A stretch of 64,000 nt of DNA from Cognatundibacterium luofuense (GTDB lineage Bacteria; Pseudomonadota; Gammaproteobacteria; Burkholderiales; Burkholderiaceae_D), in assembly GCF_018139685.1 (NCBI RefSeq), contig NZ_JAGSPN010000013.1, positions 81,221 through 145,220 on the forward strand. The letters run 5' to 3'. Position numbers and translations under genes: made by a program. Of the stretch, positions 53,299 to 61,867 are shown in pieces. Under the pieces are notes generated by a model that was not told the origin of the DNA, ran no database searches, and worked only from the letters and a program-made list of their open reading frames with translations. The stretch's first letter is position 1; the number at the start of each line of letters is the position of its first letter.

Positions 53299-53503
53299 CA
53301 CCTGACCCGAAACCGACAGCGTCAGTGACAACCGGTTAATTCCCCCTATTGAACGAAACCTCTGAAAATTCAAAGTTAACTGAATCATTTGTTTAATACT
53401 CAGTGATCTGAGAGAATGAGAATTATTGTTTAATAAAAGTTAACAGTTCGATTTTGGATAAAGACCGATATCCCATTCACAGTTGTACAACCAGGAGATA
53501 GCA

Positions 53504-53686
53504 ATGACGAAGAAAGCTGAAAATTCAACCGATAAGTCGCAGGTAGCTGCTTTTACGTTGGACGTCGACCAGGAATCTGCCAATAGCGAGAGCAAGAAAC
53601 AGGCGGATGGACAAGTCGATGACAAACCTCTTGCGCAGAGTGGCAGAAAAGGTGGATTGACCAGCGATGACACGGCGTTTGGCTAA
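53504..53686 (+). CDS. Small hydrophilic peptide
   Basis: Peptide of 60 residues; CCAGGAGATAG before ATG 53504 is a good ribosome site. No signal peptide or membrane segment. Lys/Asp/Gln/Ser-rich and probably unstructured, with a Gly-rich end GRKGGLTSDDTAFG. A terminator-like hairpin follows. No family recognised; it could be a small stress or regulatory protein, or a leader peptide for modification, but no modifying enzyme is adjacent. Confidence 0.5.
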   Translation: MTKKAENSTDKSQVAAFTLDVDQESANSESKKQADGQVDDKPLAQSGRKGGLTSDDTAFG

Positions 53687-53766
53687 CAATAGAACCCTGG
53701 CCTGATCAGCTGCATGTCTGATTGAAATGCGTATGGAAGGCATCCATTCCGGACTGATTTTCCAGC

Positions 53767-53802
53767 GAAGGCCAGGCGCAGACGCTTCATCGTCTGGCCT
53801 TC
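53767..53802 (+). terminator. Terminator-like hairpin
   Basis: GAAGGCCAG / CTGGCCTTC perfect 9-bp stem with an inner AGACG/CGTCT extension; 80 bases after the small gene; no long T-run. No gene is seen in 53687-54046. A half parS-like CTTGAGCCGG lies at 54000. Confidence 0.5.
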
Positions 53803-54046
53803 GTCTGATGTACTCTGTTCCGATTATGAGTATCTGGCTTGGTACCAGTGGCGGAGCCTTTGAGGCTTGAAAATACAAAAATTCCAGACGGGCCGCCGCC
53901 ATTGATCACAACTGAGCGGAACTGAGGTTTTGGCAAATGTTTCGCTAACTACGTGACGTCGTATGCGCTGGCTGTAGCCCACGCGCACAAAGCATTTATC
54001 TTGAGCCGGGGCTGAACGTGAAGCCGGTCAAATCTTTCAATACATA

Positions 54047-55198
54047 ATGTCGATAAAGCAAATTGATTCGTCCACCCGCCTAGCAGGGTTGGATTTGTTG
54101 CGCGCGCTAGCTATTGCACTGGTGCTGATGTCTCACTACAACAGCTTTGTCAGGCATGCGCCGGGCTTTCGTGCCATCGGGAGCATAGGCTGGGCCGGTG
54201 TCGATTTATTTTTTGTGCTCAGTGGCTACCTGATCGGTCATCAGTTGCTGGCACCCGTGGCCCGCGGCGAGAGGCTCGATTTACGAAGCTTTTTCGCCAG
54301 ACGTCTGCTGCGTACACTGCCAAATTACTACGCTGTTCTGGCGGTTTACTTACTGTTGCTGGATAGTTCGATTGCGGGCAACAACATGGCACCCGTCTGG
54401 CGTTTTCTGAGCTTCACCCAGAATTTCGTTCTGAATTACGGGGAAACGTTCACCCATTCATGGTCGCTTTGCATTGAGGAACAGTTTTATCTGGTATTGC
54501 CTTTGGCAGTGCTGGCTCTGGTCGGGCGTCAGCGTTCGCCACGCTGGCTTTGGTGTGCTTTGGCTGCTGCCATCGCGACCGGTATAACGGCGCGCGGCAT
54601 GGCGTTTGTGGATGGTAAGGATATGTTTGCGGCGTCGGTGTATTACTCCAGTCTGGCGCGCTTCGATGAATTGTTGCCGGGTGTGGCGATTGCTTTGCTG
54701 AAGAATTTTCATCCTGTGGCGTTTGATCGTTTGCTTCGCTTCGGAAACACCTTGCTGGTTGCAGGCCTCACCGGTCTCGCCGCGGTGCTTTATGGTGTGT
54801 TGAACGAAGCACCAACAGCCTTTCTGGCATCGACTTTCGGCTTTTCGCTGGTTGCAGCCAGTTTCGCATTGCTGACTTGTGCGGCACTGAGTCCTTCGTC
54901 TTTGCTGAACCGGCTGCGCATTCCCGGCACGGCGAGTCTTGCGCTCTGGTCGTATGCGATCTATCTGACACACAAGCCGGTGTTTATGGCGCTGCGTCCT
55001 GAACTCGTGGAACGGGGTATCGATCCAAACGCAGCTTTAACGATAGTCACCGTCATGGCTGCCGGCATTTTTTCCGGCTGGTTACTCTATCGGTTAGTTG
55101 AGACGCCATTCATGCGATTGCGGGCACGTTTATATCCGGCGGGAAATGTAAAAGCACGTCAATCCGTTTCCCCAGTTGGTGGTGTAGTCAGCAAATAA
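54047..55198 (+). CDS. Acyltransferase 3 family membrane protein (OafA/YrhL-like)
   Basis: Integral membrane O-acyltransferase of 383 residues with about ten hydrophobic helices. Family motifs are GLDLLRALAIALVLMSHY with its conserved His, WAGVDLFFVLSGYLIG, FARRLLRTLP and the central SWSLCIEEQFYLVLPL. These proteins transfer acetyl or other acyl groups to surface sugars. The acceptor is unknown; no polysaccharide cluster is next to it. Confidence 0.92.
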   Translation: MSIKQIDSSTRLAGLDLLRALAIALVLMSHYNSFVRHAPGFRAIGSIGWAGVDLFFVLSGYLIGHQLLAPVARGERLDLRSFFARRLLRTLPNYYAVLAVYLLLLDSSIAGNNMAPVWRFLSFTQNFVLNYGETFTHSWSLCIEEQFYLVLPLAVLALVGRQRSPRWLWCALAAAIATGITARGMAFVDGKDMFAASVYYSSLARFDELLPGVAIALLKNFHPVAFDRLLRFGNTLLVAGLTGLAAVLYGVLNEAPTAFLASTFGFSLVAASFALLTCAALSPSSLLNRLRIPGTASLALWSYAIYLTHKPVFMALRPELVERGIDPNAALTIVTVMAAGIFSGWLLYRLVETPFMRLRARLYPAGNVKARQSVSPVGGVVSK

Positions 55199-55424
55199 AA
55201 TCTTATTTTTTGCAGACTGACTTGTGAGCCTGATGAGCAGAACTGATTTCATCAGGCAAACATCAGACACCATCGGGAACGCAGTATGTAAAAAACTGGC
55301 GCATTACGCTGCGCCATCATTCCGTCTGGTCAGTAACCGCCAAATTTGTATCACCAGAAAAATTGGTATTCAATCTTTCAGCGGTGTGCAGCGGAAATTT
55401 CCGCGTACGTCATCGTTGAATAAT

Positions 55425-55883
55425 TCACTTTTGCTGCATTGCCAGTAGTGCAGTTTCAAGACGATTAATGTCGGTGTCTGATGCATGGCGGGATTTAGCG
55501 CCTTCTATACCTGCACTCAGAATTTGCATATAGTTGAACCGCGTTTGGTTCTCGTCTGCTGAACCAAGCGTCATATCGTCAGTGCGGACACCGTTCAAAG
55601 TCAATCCGACAAAGACGGTGCTGTCATCTAAAGACATTTTTCCGCTTTTGATTTGATCGTTGACCCAGGTTTTCAACTCATGACGTGTCATGTTCGTGAA
55701 GTCCGCTTTACCAGACGTGTCTGCTGAAGAATTGTCGCGGGCGGCAAGTGCCTTTGCAGCATCCGAAATGCTTACCGTGTCAGCAGACTTTGCAACGGAG
55801 CCCGGTATTTCCTGTCGTTGAACAGTTGATTTGGCTGTGGTGCTATACAGTGACGCCGAACTTCCAAGTCCTTGTATGTTCAT
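55425..55883 (-). CDS. Hypothetical protein with flagellar/biofilm-like N-terminus
   Basis: Protein of 152 residues; GGAG precedes ATG 55883. The N-terminus (MNIQGLGSSASLY...SADTVSISDAAKALAA) resembles a widespread group of proteobacterial proteins with a VxISDAAK motif, some encoded near flagellar genes. The C-terminal part is helical. No signal peptide. Function unknown; alone in its unit. Confidence 0.65.
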   Translation of the reverse strand: MNIQGLGSSASLYSTTAKSTVQRQEIPGSVAKSADTVSISDAAKALAARDNSSADTSGKADFTNMTRHELKTWVNDQIKSGKMSLDDSTVFVGLTLNGVRTDDMTLGSADENQTRFNYMQILSAGIEGAKSRHASDTDINRLETALLAMQQK

Positions 55884-56134
55884 TTATTACTCCGTCATCA
55901 TCAGAGATTAAAATCAGATATGGATGATGATATAAAATTAAAATGCTGATTGATCTCAGGATCAGTGCCTGAATTGCCGCTCAGTTTTCACTTTGTCAGT
56001 GTCGTCAGTGGTTCACGCATAAAGTGGATGACAGAATCAGCATCCGTAATGATGAATCAAAATGTTCAGGCTATTGTAGTTGTCAGCTACACGGTCAGCA
56101 TGATTGATGTCTTCATCTGTCATAAGAAAACAAA

Positions 56135-58261
56135 TTAAGGAAATAGTGCAGACTGTTCCGTGACACCGGAAATAGTGGGGTCGTGTATCCTTTCCAGTGA
56201 AAACCAGAAGCTTGCACCTTGCCCGGGTGTATCGAAAAAGCCGATGCTGCCACCCATCCGTTCGACCAGTTCTTTGGTGATTGCCAGACCGAGCCCGGTG
56301 CCGCCATAGCGACGGGTGGACGGATGTTCAGCCTGTGCAAATTTAAGAAAAACTTTATCGCGGAAAGACTGTGCAATACCTGTACCGTGGTCAATAACGG
56401 TAAATCGAACCTCATGCTCATCTGCCTGAATGTCCAGCTCCACGCCACTACCCGGATGAGAAAATTTCACCGCATTCGACAGCAGATTCGCCAGCACCTG
56501 CTGTATCCGTACAGGATCTGCGACCACGTACACGCCTTGCGCATCACCACGTATAGTGCAGGTAATCTGATGTGCCGCGGCATAACTGCTGATGCTTTCT
56601 AACGCGACGCGGATGACCTGCATCACACTCAGGGGCTGAAGATGCAGCCGCAGTTTGCCGGATTCCAGTTTCTCAATATCCAGCAAGTCATTAATCAATT
56701 CTTTCAGACGCAGACTGTTCTTTTCGGCGATCAGCAACATATCGCGGAATTCGTCCGGTACTTGTCCAACGGTATTTCTGTTCACCAGCGCTAATGAGCC
56801 GCAAATCGATGTCAGTGGTGTTCTCAGTTCATGACTGACGATGGAAACAAAGTCAGATTTCAGTTGTTCCGCCCGTCGCCGCTCAGAAATATCGATAAAG
56901 TTGACGACCAGATAGGCGGTATTTAAATGTTCGACAATCACCCGCGCCACAGTCAGCAAGACGGGAAAACTATCGAGATGGGCGCGCTTACACAGACATT
57001 CCGTACGCCAGACCTGATCCATTTCTGTCAGCGCCGGAAATCCCTCCTGTTTTTCCGGCACAAAGAATTGCTGCCATGGTTGATGCAGCCAGTCTTCTTC
57101 ATCGAAGCCGGTCAGATGGGTGCAGGACTGGTTGATTTCTTCGATCAGTCCGTCGCCGTTCACCAGCAGAATGGCTTCGCCGCAGGATTCAAAGGCACTG
57201 GCGAGTAATTGAGTGCGTTGCTGCTGACGACGCAAATGACTGAGCGCCTGCCGTTCCCGTCGCTTACTCTGACCGATACCGCGTGACAGAATGACGGCAA
57301 CTCCGGCAACCAGCAACACCACAACGCCGAGTAATAAGCTGCGTTTTCGCCATGATGCGAGAATTTCGTCTTCATGCAGCGCCACTGCGATATAGAACGG
57401 AAAATGACGCAGGCTGACGACGCCGAACACACGCGGTTCGCCGTCTGCCTGTGCTGCATGCCGTGAATTGAAATCCTGGTTACCTGCACTGATCTGAACA
57501 GCAATGGGATCTCCGGCGGGCAGCGGTGCATTTACCAGCGCCGGAATGTGGGGCCAGCGTACAACCATCTCCAGGTTATCGCTGCGGCGCACCGCGATAG
57601 AACCGCGCTGACCGACATTGATTTCGCGAAATTGGCGCTGCAGATTTTCCAGCGCAATCGAAATCATGACGATACCGAGAAAACGGTTTTGTTGATCGTA
57701 AATACCACGCGAAAAGACGATCACCTGGCGCTGAACAATTTTGCCGTCGATGACTTTGGAGATATATAAATGCGGATGCGGGTGTTGTAAGTGTTCCTGA
57801 AAATAGCTGCGATCCGCTAACACCAGAGACTGTTTTCCGTGCATGGCATCGCCATAGCGCAGCTTCCCGCTTGCATCCACAATCCATAAACCGGATACCT
57901 CGCTGAAGCCGTGTAAGTGATCTTTCAGCATGGTCACAATACCGTCGCTGCTATCGTTGTCAGGCGTATCTGTGAGCGCAGTAGCCGGAATTTGCCGGCC
58001 TACTGACAACAGAATCGCATCAATACGGTTCAGCGTGGCTTCCAGCCTTACCTGCAAAATGCGGGCATTATTCAGGGAGGCAGTTTCTGCGTTTCGCAGA
58101 TCATCCTGCCTGTCCAGAACGACGGTGTAAGAGAGCAGGGCGATCAGGCTCAGAATGAGTATTGCAAATGGCAGCCACAGTTGCAGACTGGCGGCTCGCA
58201 AGCCATTGTCTGTCTTGTGTACGACGGTTGATTCGTTACCGGAAGGCTGGGCTGTCACCAC
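56135..58261 (-). CDS. Membrane sensor histidine kinase with PAS domain
   Basis: Kinase of 708 residues; GTG start at 58261. Membrane helix at about 28-48, a periplasmic Cache-like sensor (about 50-300), a second helix near 307-327, a PAS domain (about 345-465; ending VVNFIDISERRRAEQ), HisKA with VSHELRTPLTS, and the ATPase with NLLSNAVKFS (N), DHGTGI (G1) and GGTGLGLA (G2). No receiver domain, so it needs a partner response regulator, and none is next to it. Confidence 0.93.
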   Translation of the reverse strand: MVTAQPSGNESTVVHKTDNGLRAASLQLWLPFAILILSLIALLSYTVVLDRQDDLRNAETASLNNARILQVRLEATLNRIDAILLSVGRQIPATALTDTPDNDSSDGIVTMLKDHLHGFSEVSGLWIVDASGKLRYGDAMHGKQSLVLADRSYFQEHLQHPHPHLYISKVIDGKIVQRQVIVFSRGIYDQQNRFLGIVMISIALENLQRQFREINVGQRGSIAVRRSDNLEMVVRWPHIPALVNAPLPAGDPIAVQISAGNQDFNSRHAAQADGEPRVFGVVSLRHFPFYIAVALHEDEILASWRKRSLLLGVVVLLVAGVAVILSRGIGQSKRRERQALSHLRRQQQRTQLLASAFESCGEAILLVNGDGLIEEINQSCTHLTGFDEEDWLHQPWQQFFVPEKQEGFPALTEMDQVWRTECLCKRAHLDSFPVLLTVARVIVEHLNTAYLVVNFIDISERRRAEQLKSDFVSIVSHELRTPLTSICGSLALVNRNTVGQVPDEFRDMLLIAEKNSLRLKELINDLLDIEKLESGKLRLHLQPLSVMQVIRVALESISSYAAAHQITCTIRGDAQGVYVVADPVRIQQVLANLLSNAVKFSHPGSGVELDIQADEHEVRFTVIDHGTGIAQSFRDKVFLKFAQAEHPSTRRYGGTGLGLAITKELVERMGGSIGFFDTPGQGASFWFSLERIHDPTISGVTEQSALFP

Positions 58262-58546
58262 GAATTCCTTTGCGATCAGACGTTGCGGATGCTTACCTTG
58301 TATGCGGTCGTAAACAGTGCGGCGGTTATCGCATTCTCTGCCGGTGACGGTGATGACGGCTGCGCCGCTGAATAATTCTCTTTATTACTTTAAGTTAAGG
58401 AGTTTTTGCTGGTATTGCAATGTAAAAAGGCAATTTTCTGTAAAGGAATGTCGCAGGAATGCGAACCGGATCAGGCCATCGTGTATCTCTGCCGGTCTGA
58501 TCCGGGTGATGATAGTCATCGGGGGAAATGCTGGCTGTTTTGCGTA

Positions 58547-59101
58547 TCAGCCAGCCAGTTGCGGTTGTTCCGCAGACCGTAAATCGGCACTCAGTGCATC
58601 GCAACTGGCAGACCACTGTGCCAGCCAGTGTGGCAAATCCGGTGAGGCAGCGGGTAAGCCCAGTGCTTCGATAAACACTTGCGGTTTCAGTACATCTCTG
58701 CCTGCGCGAAATACGCCGCGCATGATCACTGTACCCAGTACACGCCCTTCACGACGGAATTCATGTTTCATGAAGACCCATTTGTCATCCCAGCCCAGCA
58801 TGCTGGTGTGGATCTCAAATTTCTGAAACAGCTTCAGTTCTTTGCGGAATTTACCCCAGTTATCACCAACGATAGGCAAGGCGCGGTAAGCCAGAGCTAC
58901 CTTGTAAGCACCGCTGCGGAATAAATAATCGGTACGGGCGATATCCGCCATCGAAAAATACCGGCCATTAGTGACATGCCGGTTGATATCCAGATCCAGC
59001 GGCCATACGCGCATCGGGGTAACAATTGTCTCGCCCGGGCCGGCAATTCGGCGCCACGGTCGGCTCAGCAATAATCGGGTCAGGCGAAACCATAGGTTCA
59101 T
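58547..59101 (-). CDS. Acyl-CoA thioesterase-like protein (THEM6/4HBT type)
   Basis: Hotdog-fold protein of 184 residues: PLDLDINRHVTNGRYFSMADIARTDYL is the family core with its catalytic Asp/Asn region, and KWVFMKHEFRREGRVLGTVIMRGVF forms the later strands. It likely acts on a CoA thioester. Divergent from a TetR-family gene whose operator lies between them, so it is probably repressed by that protein. Confidence 0.85.
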   Translation of the reverse strand: MNLWFRLTRLLLSRPWRRIAGPGETIVTPMRVWPLDLDINRHVTNGRYFSMADIARTDYLFRSGAYKVALAYRALPIVGDNWGKFRKELKLFQKFEIHTSMLGWDDKWVFMKHEFRREGRVLGTVIMRGVFRAGRDVLKPQVFIEALGLPAASPDLPHWLAQWSASCDALSADLRSAEQPQLAG

Positions 59102-59155
59102 CAGTATCTCCGCAAAAAGTGCCGGTCGTTGCGCATAATGACGACGACCTGATTT

Positions 59156-59173
59156 TTATAACGACTGTTATAA
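59156..59173. promoter_or_regulatory. TetR-type operator
   Basis: TTATAAC-GACT-GTTATAA palindrome between the divergent thioesterase and TetR genes; it overlaps a TATAAT-like -10 at 59168-59173. Confidence 0.7.
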
Positions 59174-59203
59174 TAGCATGTCCCGTAACCAAAAGCGCAT
59201 ACC

Positions 59204-59794
59204 GTGACCAAAGAACAGAACAAAGCCCGCCTGACCGCCGCTGCCGCTGACCTGATCCGCAGACGCGGATTACAGGCAACCAGTGTTCGCGAACTTGCGA
59301 AGCATGCCGGTGCGCCGCTGGGTTCGGTCTATCATTATTATCCCGAAGGAAAGCAGCAATTCGTCAGCGAGGCTATAGAACTGGCCGGTTGCAAAATTGC
59401 TCAGCAACTGGAAACCTGTCTGGCGGACGGGCCGGAAGCCGGATTTCGTGCTTACTTCGCGCACTGGCGTCAATTGCTGACGGATACGGATTACAGCGCA
59501 GGTTGTCCGCTGGCAGCCATTTCACTGGATGCCAATGCGCGGCATGATGTACCGGCCGCTTTGCTGCAAACTGCGGAAGTGTTTTCCCGCCTGCAGGCGC
59601 AGATTGCGGCCAGCCTCCATGCTCATGGTGCTCAACTTGAACCGGCGCAAGCGCTGGCAATGGCGATTATTTCTGCAATCGAAGGCGCGATTCTGGTGTG
59701 TCGCGCACAACGTCAGCTGACGGCACTGGATGCGGCTGAAGAGATGGTGATGCGCTTATTGCAGTCCGTATTGCCAGCCGACACGAAGCCTTGA
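59204..59794 (+). CDS. TetR family regulator (LmrA/YxaF type)
   Basis: Repressor of 196 residues, GTG start 59204. HTH: LIRRRGLQATSVRELAKHAG then APLGSVYHYYPEGKQQFV, the YxaF/LmrA variant. The ligand domain contains AGCPLAAISLD, typical of this group. The operator upstream suggests control of itself and of the thioesterase. The 3' part holds a parS-like sequence. Confidence 0.92.
   Translation: MTKEQNKARLTAAAADLIRRRGLQATSVRELAKHAGAPLGSVYHYYPEGKQQFVSEAIELAGCKIAQQLETCLADGPEAGFRAYFAHWRQLLTDTDYSAGCPLAAISLDANARHDVPAALLQTAEVFSRLQAQIAASLHAHGAQLEPAQALAMAIISAIEGAILVCRAQRQLTALDAAEEMVMRLLQSVLPADTKP
59636..59651 (+). repeat. parS-like site within the TetR gene
   Basis: CTTGAACCGGCGCAAG, one base from the sites at 40679 and 40953. 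It encodes LEPAQ, the same residues as the site in parB. Confidence 0.5.
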
Positions 59795-59850
59795 ATACGC
59801 AAAGCGTCAGCGGCTGAACATGGCGAGCTGCACGGTTCAGACCCGTCAAT

Positions 59851-59940
59851 TGTGCAGTTATCTGCATTTGAGATTTTCTGAGGCCCGGACTTTCTGCCGA
59901 CGACCGCCAGATCGCTGTGCCAAAGTCCGCATTCAGGCCA
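59851..59940 (+). repeat. Dispersed ~85-bp repeat, copy 8
   Basis: TGTGCAGTTATCTGCATTTG, then CCCGGACTTTCTGCCGACG and GTCCGCATTCAGGCC. Confidence 0.75.
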
Positions 59941-60070
59941 AATTCGGGCCAGAATCCGGCTGAAACGTCTCAGTGATTGACCTGACTTCTCTGACGGAAT
60001 CGCGCGGAAGTCAGATCCGCTTACTCAGGCAAGCCGGATGCAGGCAGAGGATCACTCACCTGCAGAACGT

Positions 60071-60238
60071 TTAAGGTGCGCCGGTATCCTTTTCCGCTTG
60101 CTCTTGTTTACGTTTTTGCTTTTCTTTTTTAGCTTTCTCTTCCTGTTCACGGTCGTAATGCCATTTGATGGCAAAGAACATGCCCGTGCCGAACACGATC
60201 AGCTTAAACGTCACTAAAAATACCGGTACCCATTCCAT
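60071..60238 (-). CDS. Small membrane protein with charged tail
   Basis: Peptide of 55 residues: a single membrane helix (WVPVFLVTFKLIVFGTGMFFAIKW) followed by a Lys/Glu/Gln-rich cytoplasmic tail (about 30-50) and GAP at the end. AAGAG lies before ATG 60238. The frame is clean and the composition protein-like, so I regard it as real. No family recognised. Confidence 0.7.
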   Translation of the reverse strand: MEWVPVFLVTFKLIVFGTGMFFAIKWHYDREQEEKAKKEKQKRKQEQAEKDTGAP

Positions 60239-60439
60239 TTTCTACTCTTTTCTGTCTGTTACTGCGCGCTGCAGATGCAGTGCATGATGCGCTTAAATCG
60301 GGCTTTCTGCAGCAGCGATGCGTTGTATCGCTCTTTCCGCCCTTGCTTCCCGCCGTCGCTTTCCGTTGTGGCGCGGCGTGGTCGTGCAGCGGATTCCGGT
60401 GCATACTACCGAAAAACAAGATCCATACATCAAGACAAA

Positions 60440-61834
60440 ATGTCCCAGTCAGAATCCATACAAGATACCTTGCCAGCATGGATGCCCGCCTTACAGAAGC
60501 AAGGCGGCCCGCGTTTTCTGCAAGTTGCGGACGCTTTACAGCAGGCAGTGGAATCCGGCGCGCTGAAGTCCGGCGATCGTTTGCCGCCGCAACGCTGGCT
60601 GGCAGCAAAACTGCAAGTCGATCTGACCACCATTACCCGCGCCTACGATGAAGCCCGCCGCCGTCATTTGCTGGAAGGACGCGGTGCGCGCGGTACCTAT
60701 GTCGCCGCACCAAAAGCGGAACTGACGCCGGTTCTGGATCTCAGCATGAATACACCACCACCTCCTGCCGGTGTGGATGCGGATGCCTTGCTGAAGCAAG
60801 GTTTGGCCCAGGTATTAATGGGTGCTGACAATACTCTGCTGATGAATTACCACCTTGCCGGTGGCAGCGATGCGGATCGCGAAGCAGCAGCGCGCTGGCT
60901 GGCTCCCGCATTTGGACGGCTGGACAAGCAGCAACTGGTGGTTTGTCCGGGTGCGCAGGCTGCGATTGCCGCACTGATTCTGACACTGACCAAGCCGGGC
61001 GATGTGATTCTGGCAGAGTCTTTGTGTTATCCCGGTCTGCATACGGCAGCGCGGCAACTCGGTCGCCACGTGCTGGCAGTTGGGACAGATGAGCACGGAA
61101 TGTTGCCGGAATTGTTGGAGCAAGCTTGCCAGCAATATCACGCTCCCTTGCTTTATCTGAATCCGACCTTACAGAATCCGACGGCACTCACTATGCCGGA
61201 AGTGCGTCGCAGTGCCATCGCCACTGTCATTCAGCAATACCGTCTGCGTGTCATTGAAGACGATCCCTACTGGTTACTGGCAGAGACAGCGCCACCGCCG
61301 TTCGCCACGCTGGTACCGGAGCAAGTCGCTTATATTTCAACGCTTTCAAAATGTCTGATGCCGGGACTGCGCGTTGCATTTGTACTGATTCGTGATGCAA
61401 ACCAGCGTGAGCATTTTCTGTCTGCGCTGAGATCATTCGCTTTAATGACAGCACCGGTAATGGCTGCACTGACAACCCAATGGATACAGGATGGTTCTGC
61501 ACAGCAAATACTGAAAGGGGTACGCAAGGAGGCACGGCTCCGCCACAACATGGCAAGCAATATTCTGGCCGGACACGATGCCGGTTGCCACGATGCCTTA
61601 CACATCTGGCTGACATTGCCGGCGTACTGGGAAGCTGCACAGTTAGCGCGTGCAGCCGCAGCGGAAGGTATTTTCGTGACACCGGCAGAGGATTTCAGAA
61701 CAGGAGATTCCGAAGTCAATGCGATTCGTCTTTCCCTCGGCAGTACGAAGGAAAGACAGCATTTACAGACTGGCCTGCAAAAACTTTCCCGTTTGCTGGC
61801 AAGTCCGCCGGATCATATAAAGAAAAATATTTAA
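60440..61834 (+). CDS. MocR-type regulator (GntR HTH + aminotransferase fold)
   Basis: Protein of 464 residues. A GntR-type winged helix (about 20-90: LQQAVESGALKSGDRLPPQRWLAAKLQVDLTTITRAYDEA) is fused to a fold-type I aminotransferase domain, with YLNPTLQNPTALTM, VIEDDPYWLL and the PLP lysine in YISTLSKCLMPGLRVAF. MocR proteins use PLP to sense amino-acid or vitamin B6 related signals. ATG 60440 was chosen; the frame is open upstream to 60275. The target gene is not evident. Confidence 0.92.
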   Translation: MSQSESIQDTLPAWMPALQKQGGPRFLQVADALQQAVESGALKSGDRLPPQRWLAAKLQVDLTTITRAYDEARRRHLLEGRGARGTYVAAPKAELTPVLDLSMNTPPPPAGVDADALLKQGLAQVLMGADNTLLMNYHLAGGSDADREAAARWLAPAFGRLDKQQLVVCPGAQAAIAALILTLTKPGDVILAESLCYPGLHTAARQLGRHVLAVGTDEHGMLPELLEQACQQYHAPLLYLNPTLQNPTALTMPEVRRSAIATVIQQYRLRVIEDDPYWLLAETAPPPFATLVPEQVAYISTLSKCLMPGLRVAFVLIRDANQREHFLSALRSFALMTAPVMAALTTQWIQDGSAQQILKGVRKEARLRHNMASNILAGHDAGCHDALHIWLTLPAYWEAAQLARAAAAEGIFVTPAEDFRTGDSEVNAIRLSLGSTKERQHLQTGLQKLSRLLASPPDHIKKNI

Positions 61835-61867
61835 AAATATTGGTATGACTGTGTCCTGAGCGGAATT

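Noticed and set aside
53504-53686. Lasso or other RiPP precursor
   Set aside because: No modifying enzyme nearby, and the Gly-rich end lacks the ring-forming acid at position 7-9 with a long enough tail.
54000-54018. parS copy before the acyltransferase gene (CTTGAGCCGGGGCTGAAC)
   Set aside because: Left half matches but the dyad is broken; kept only as a note.
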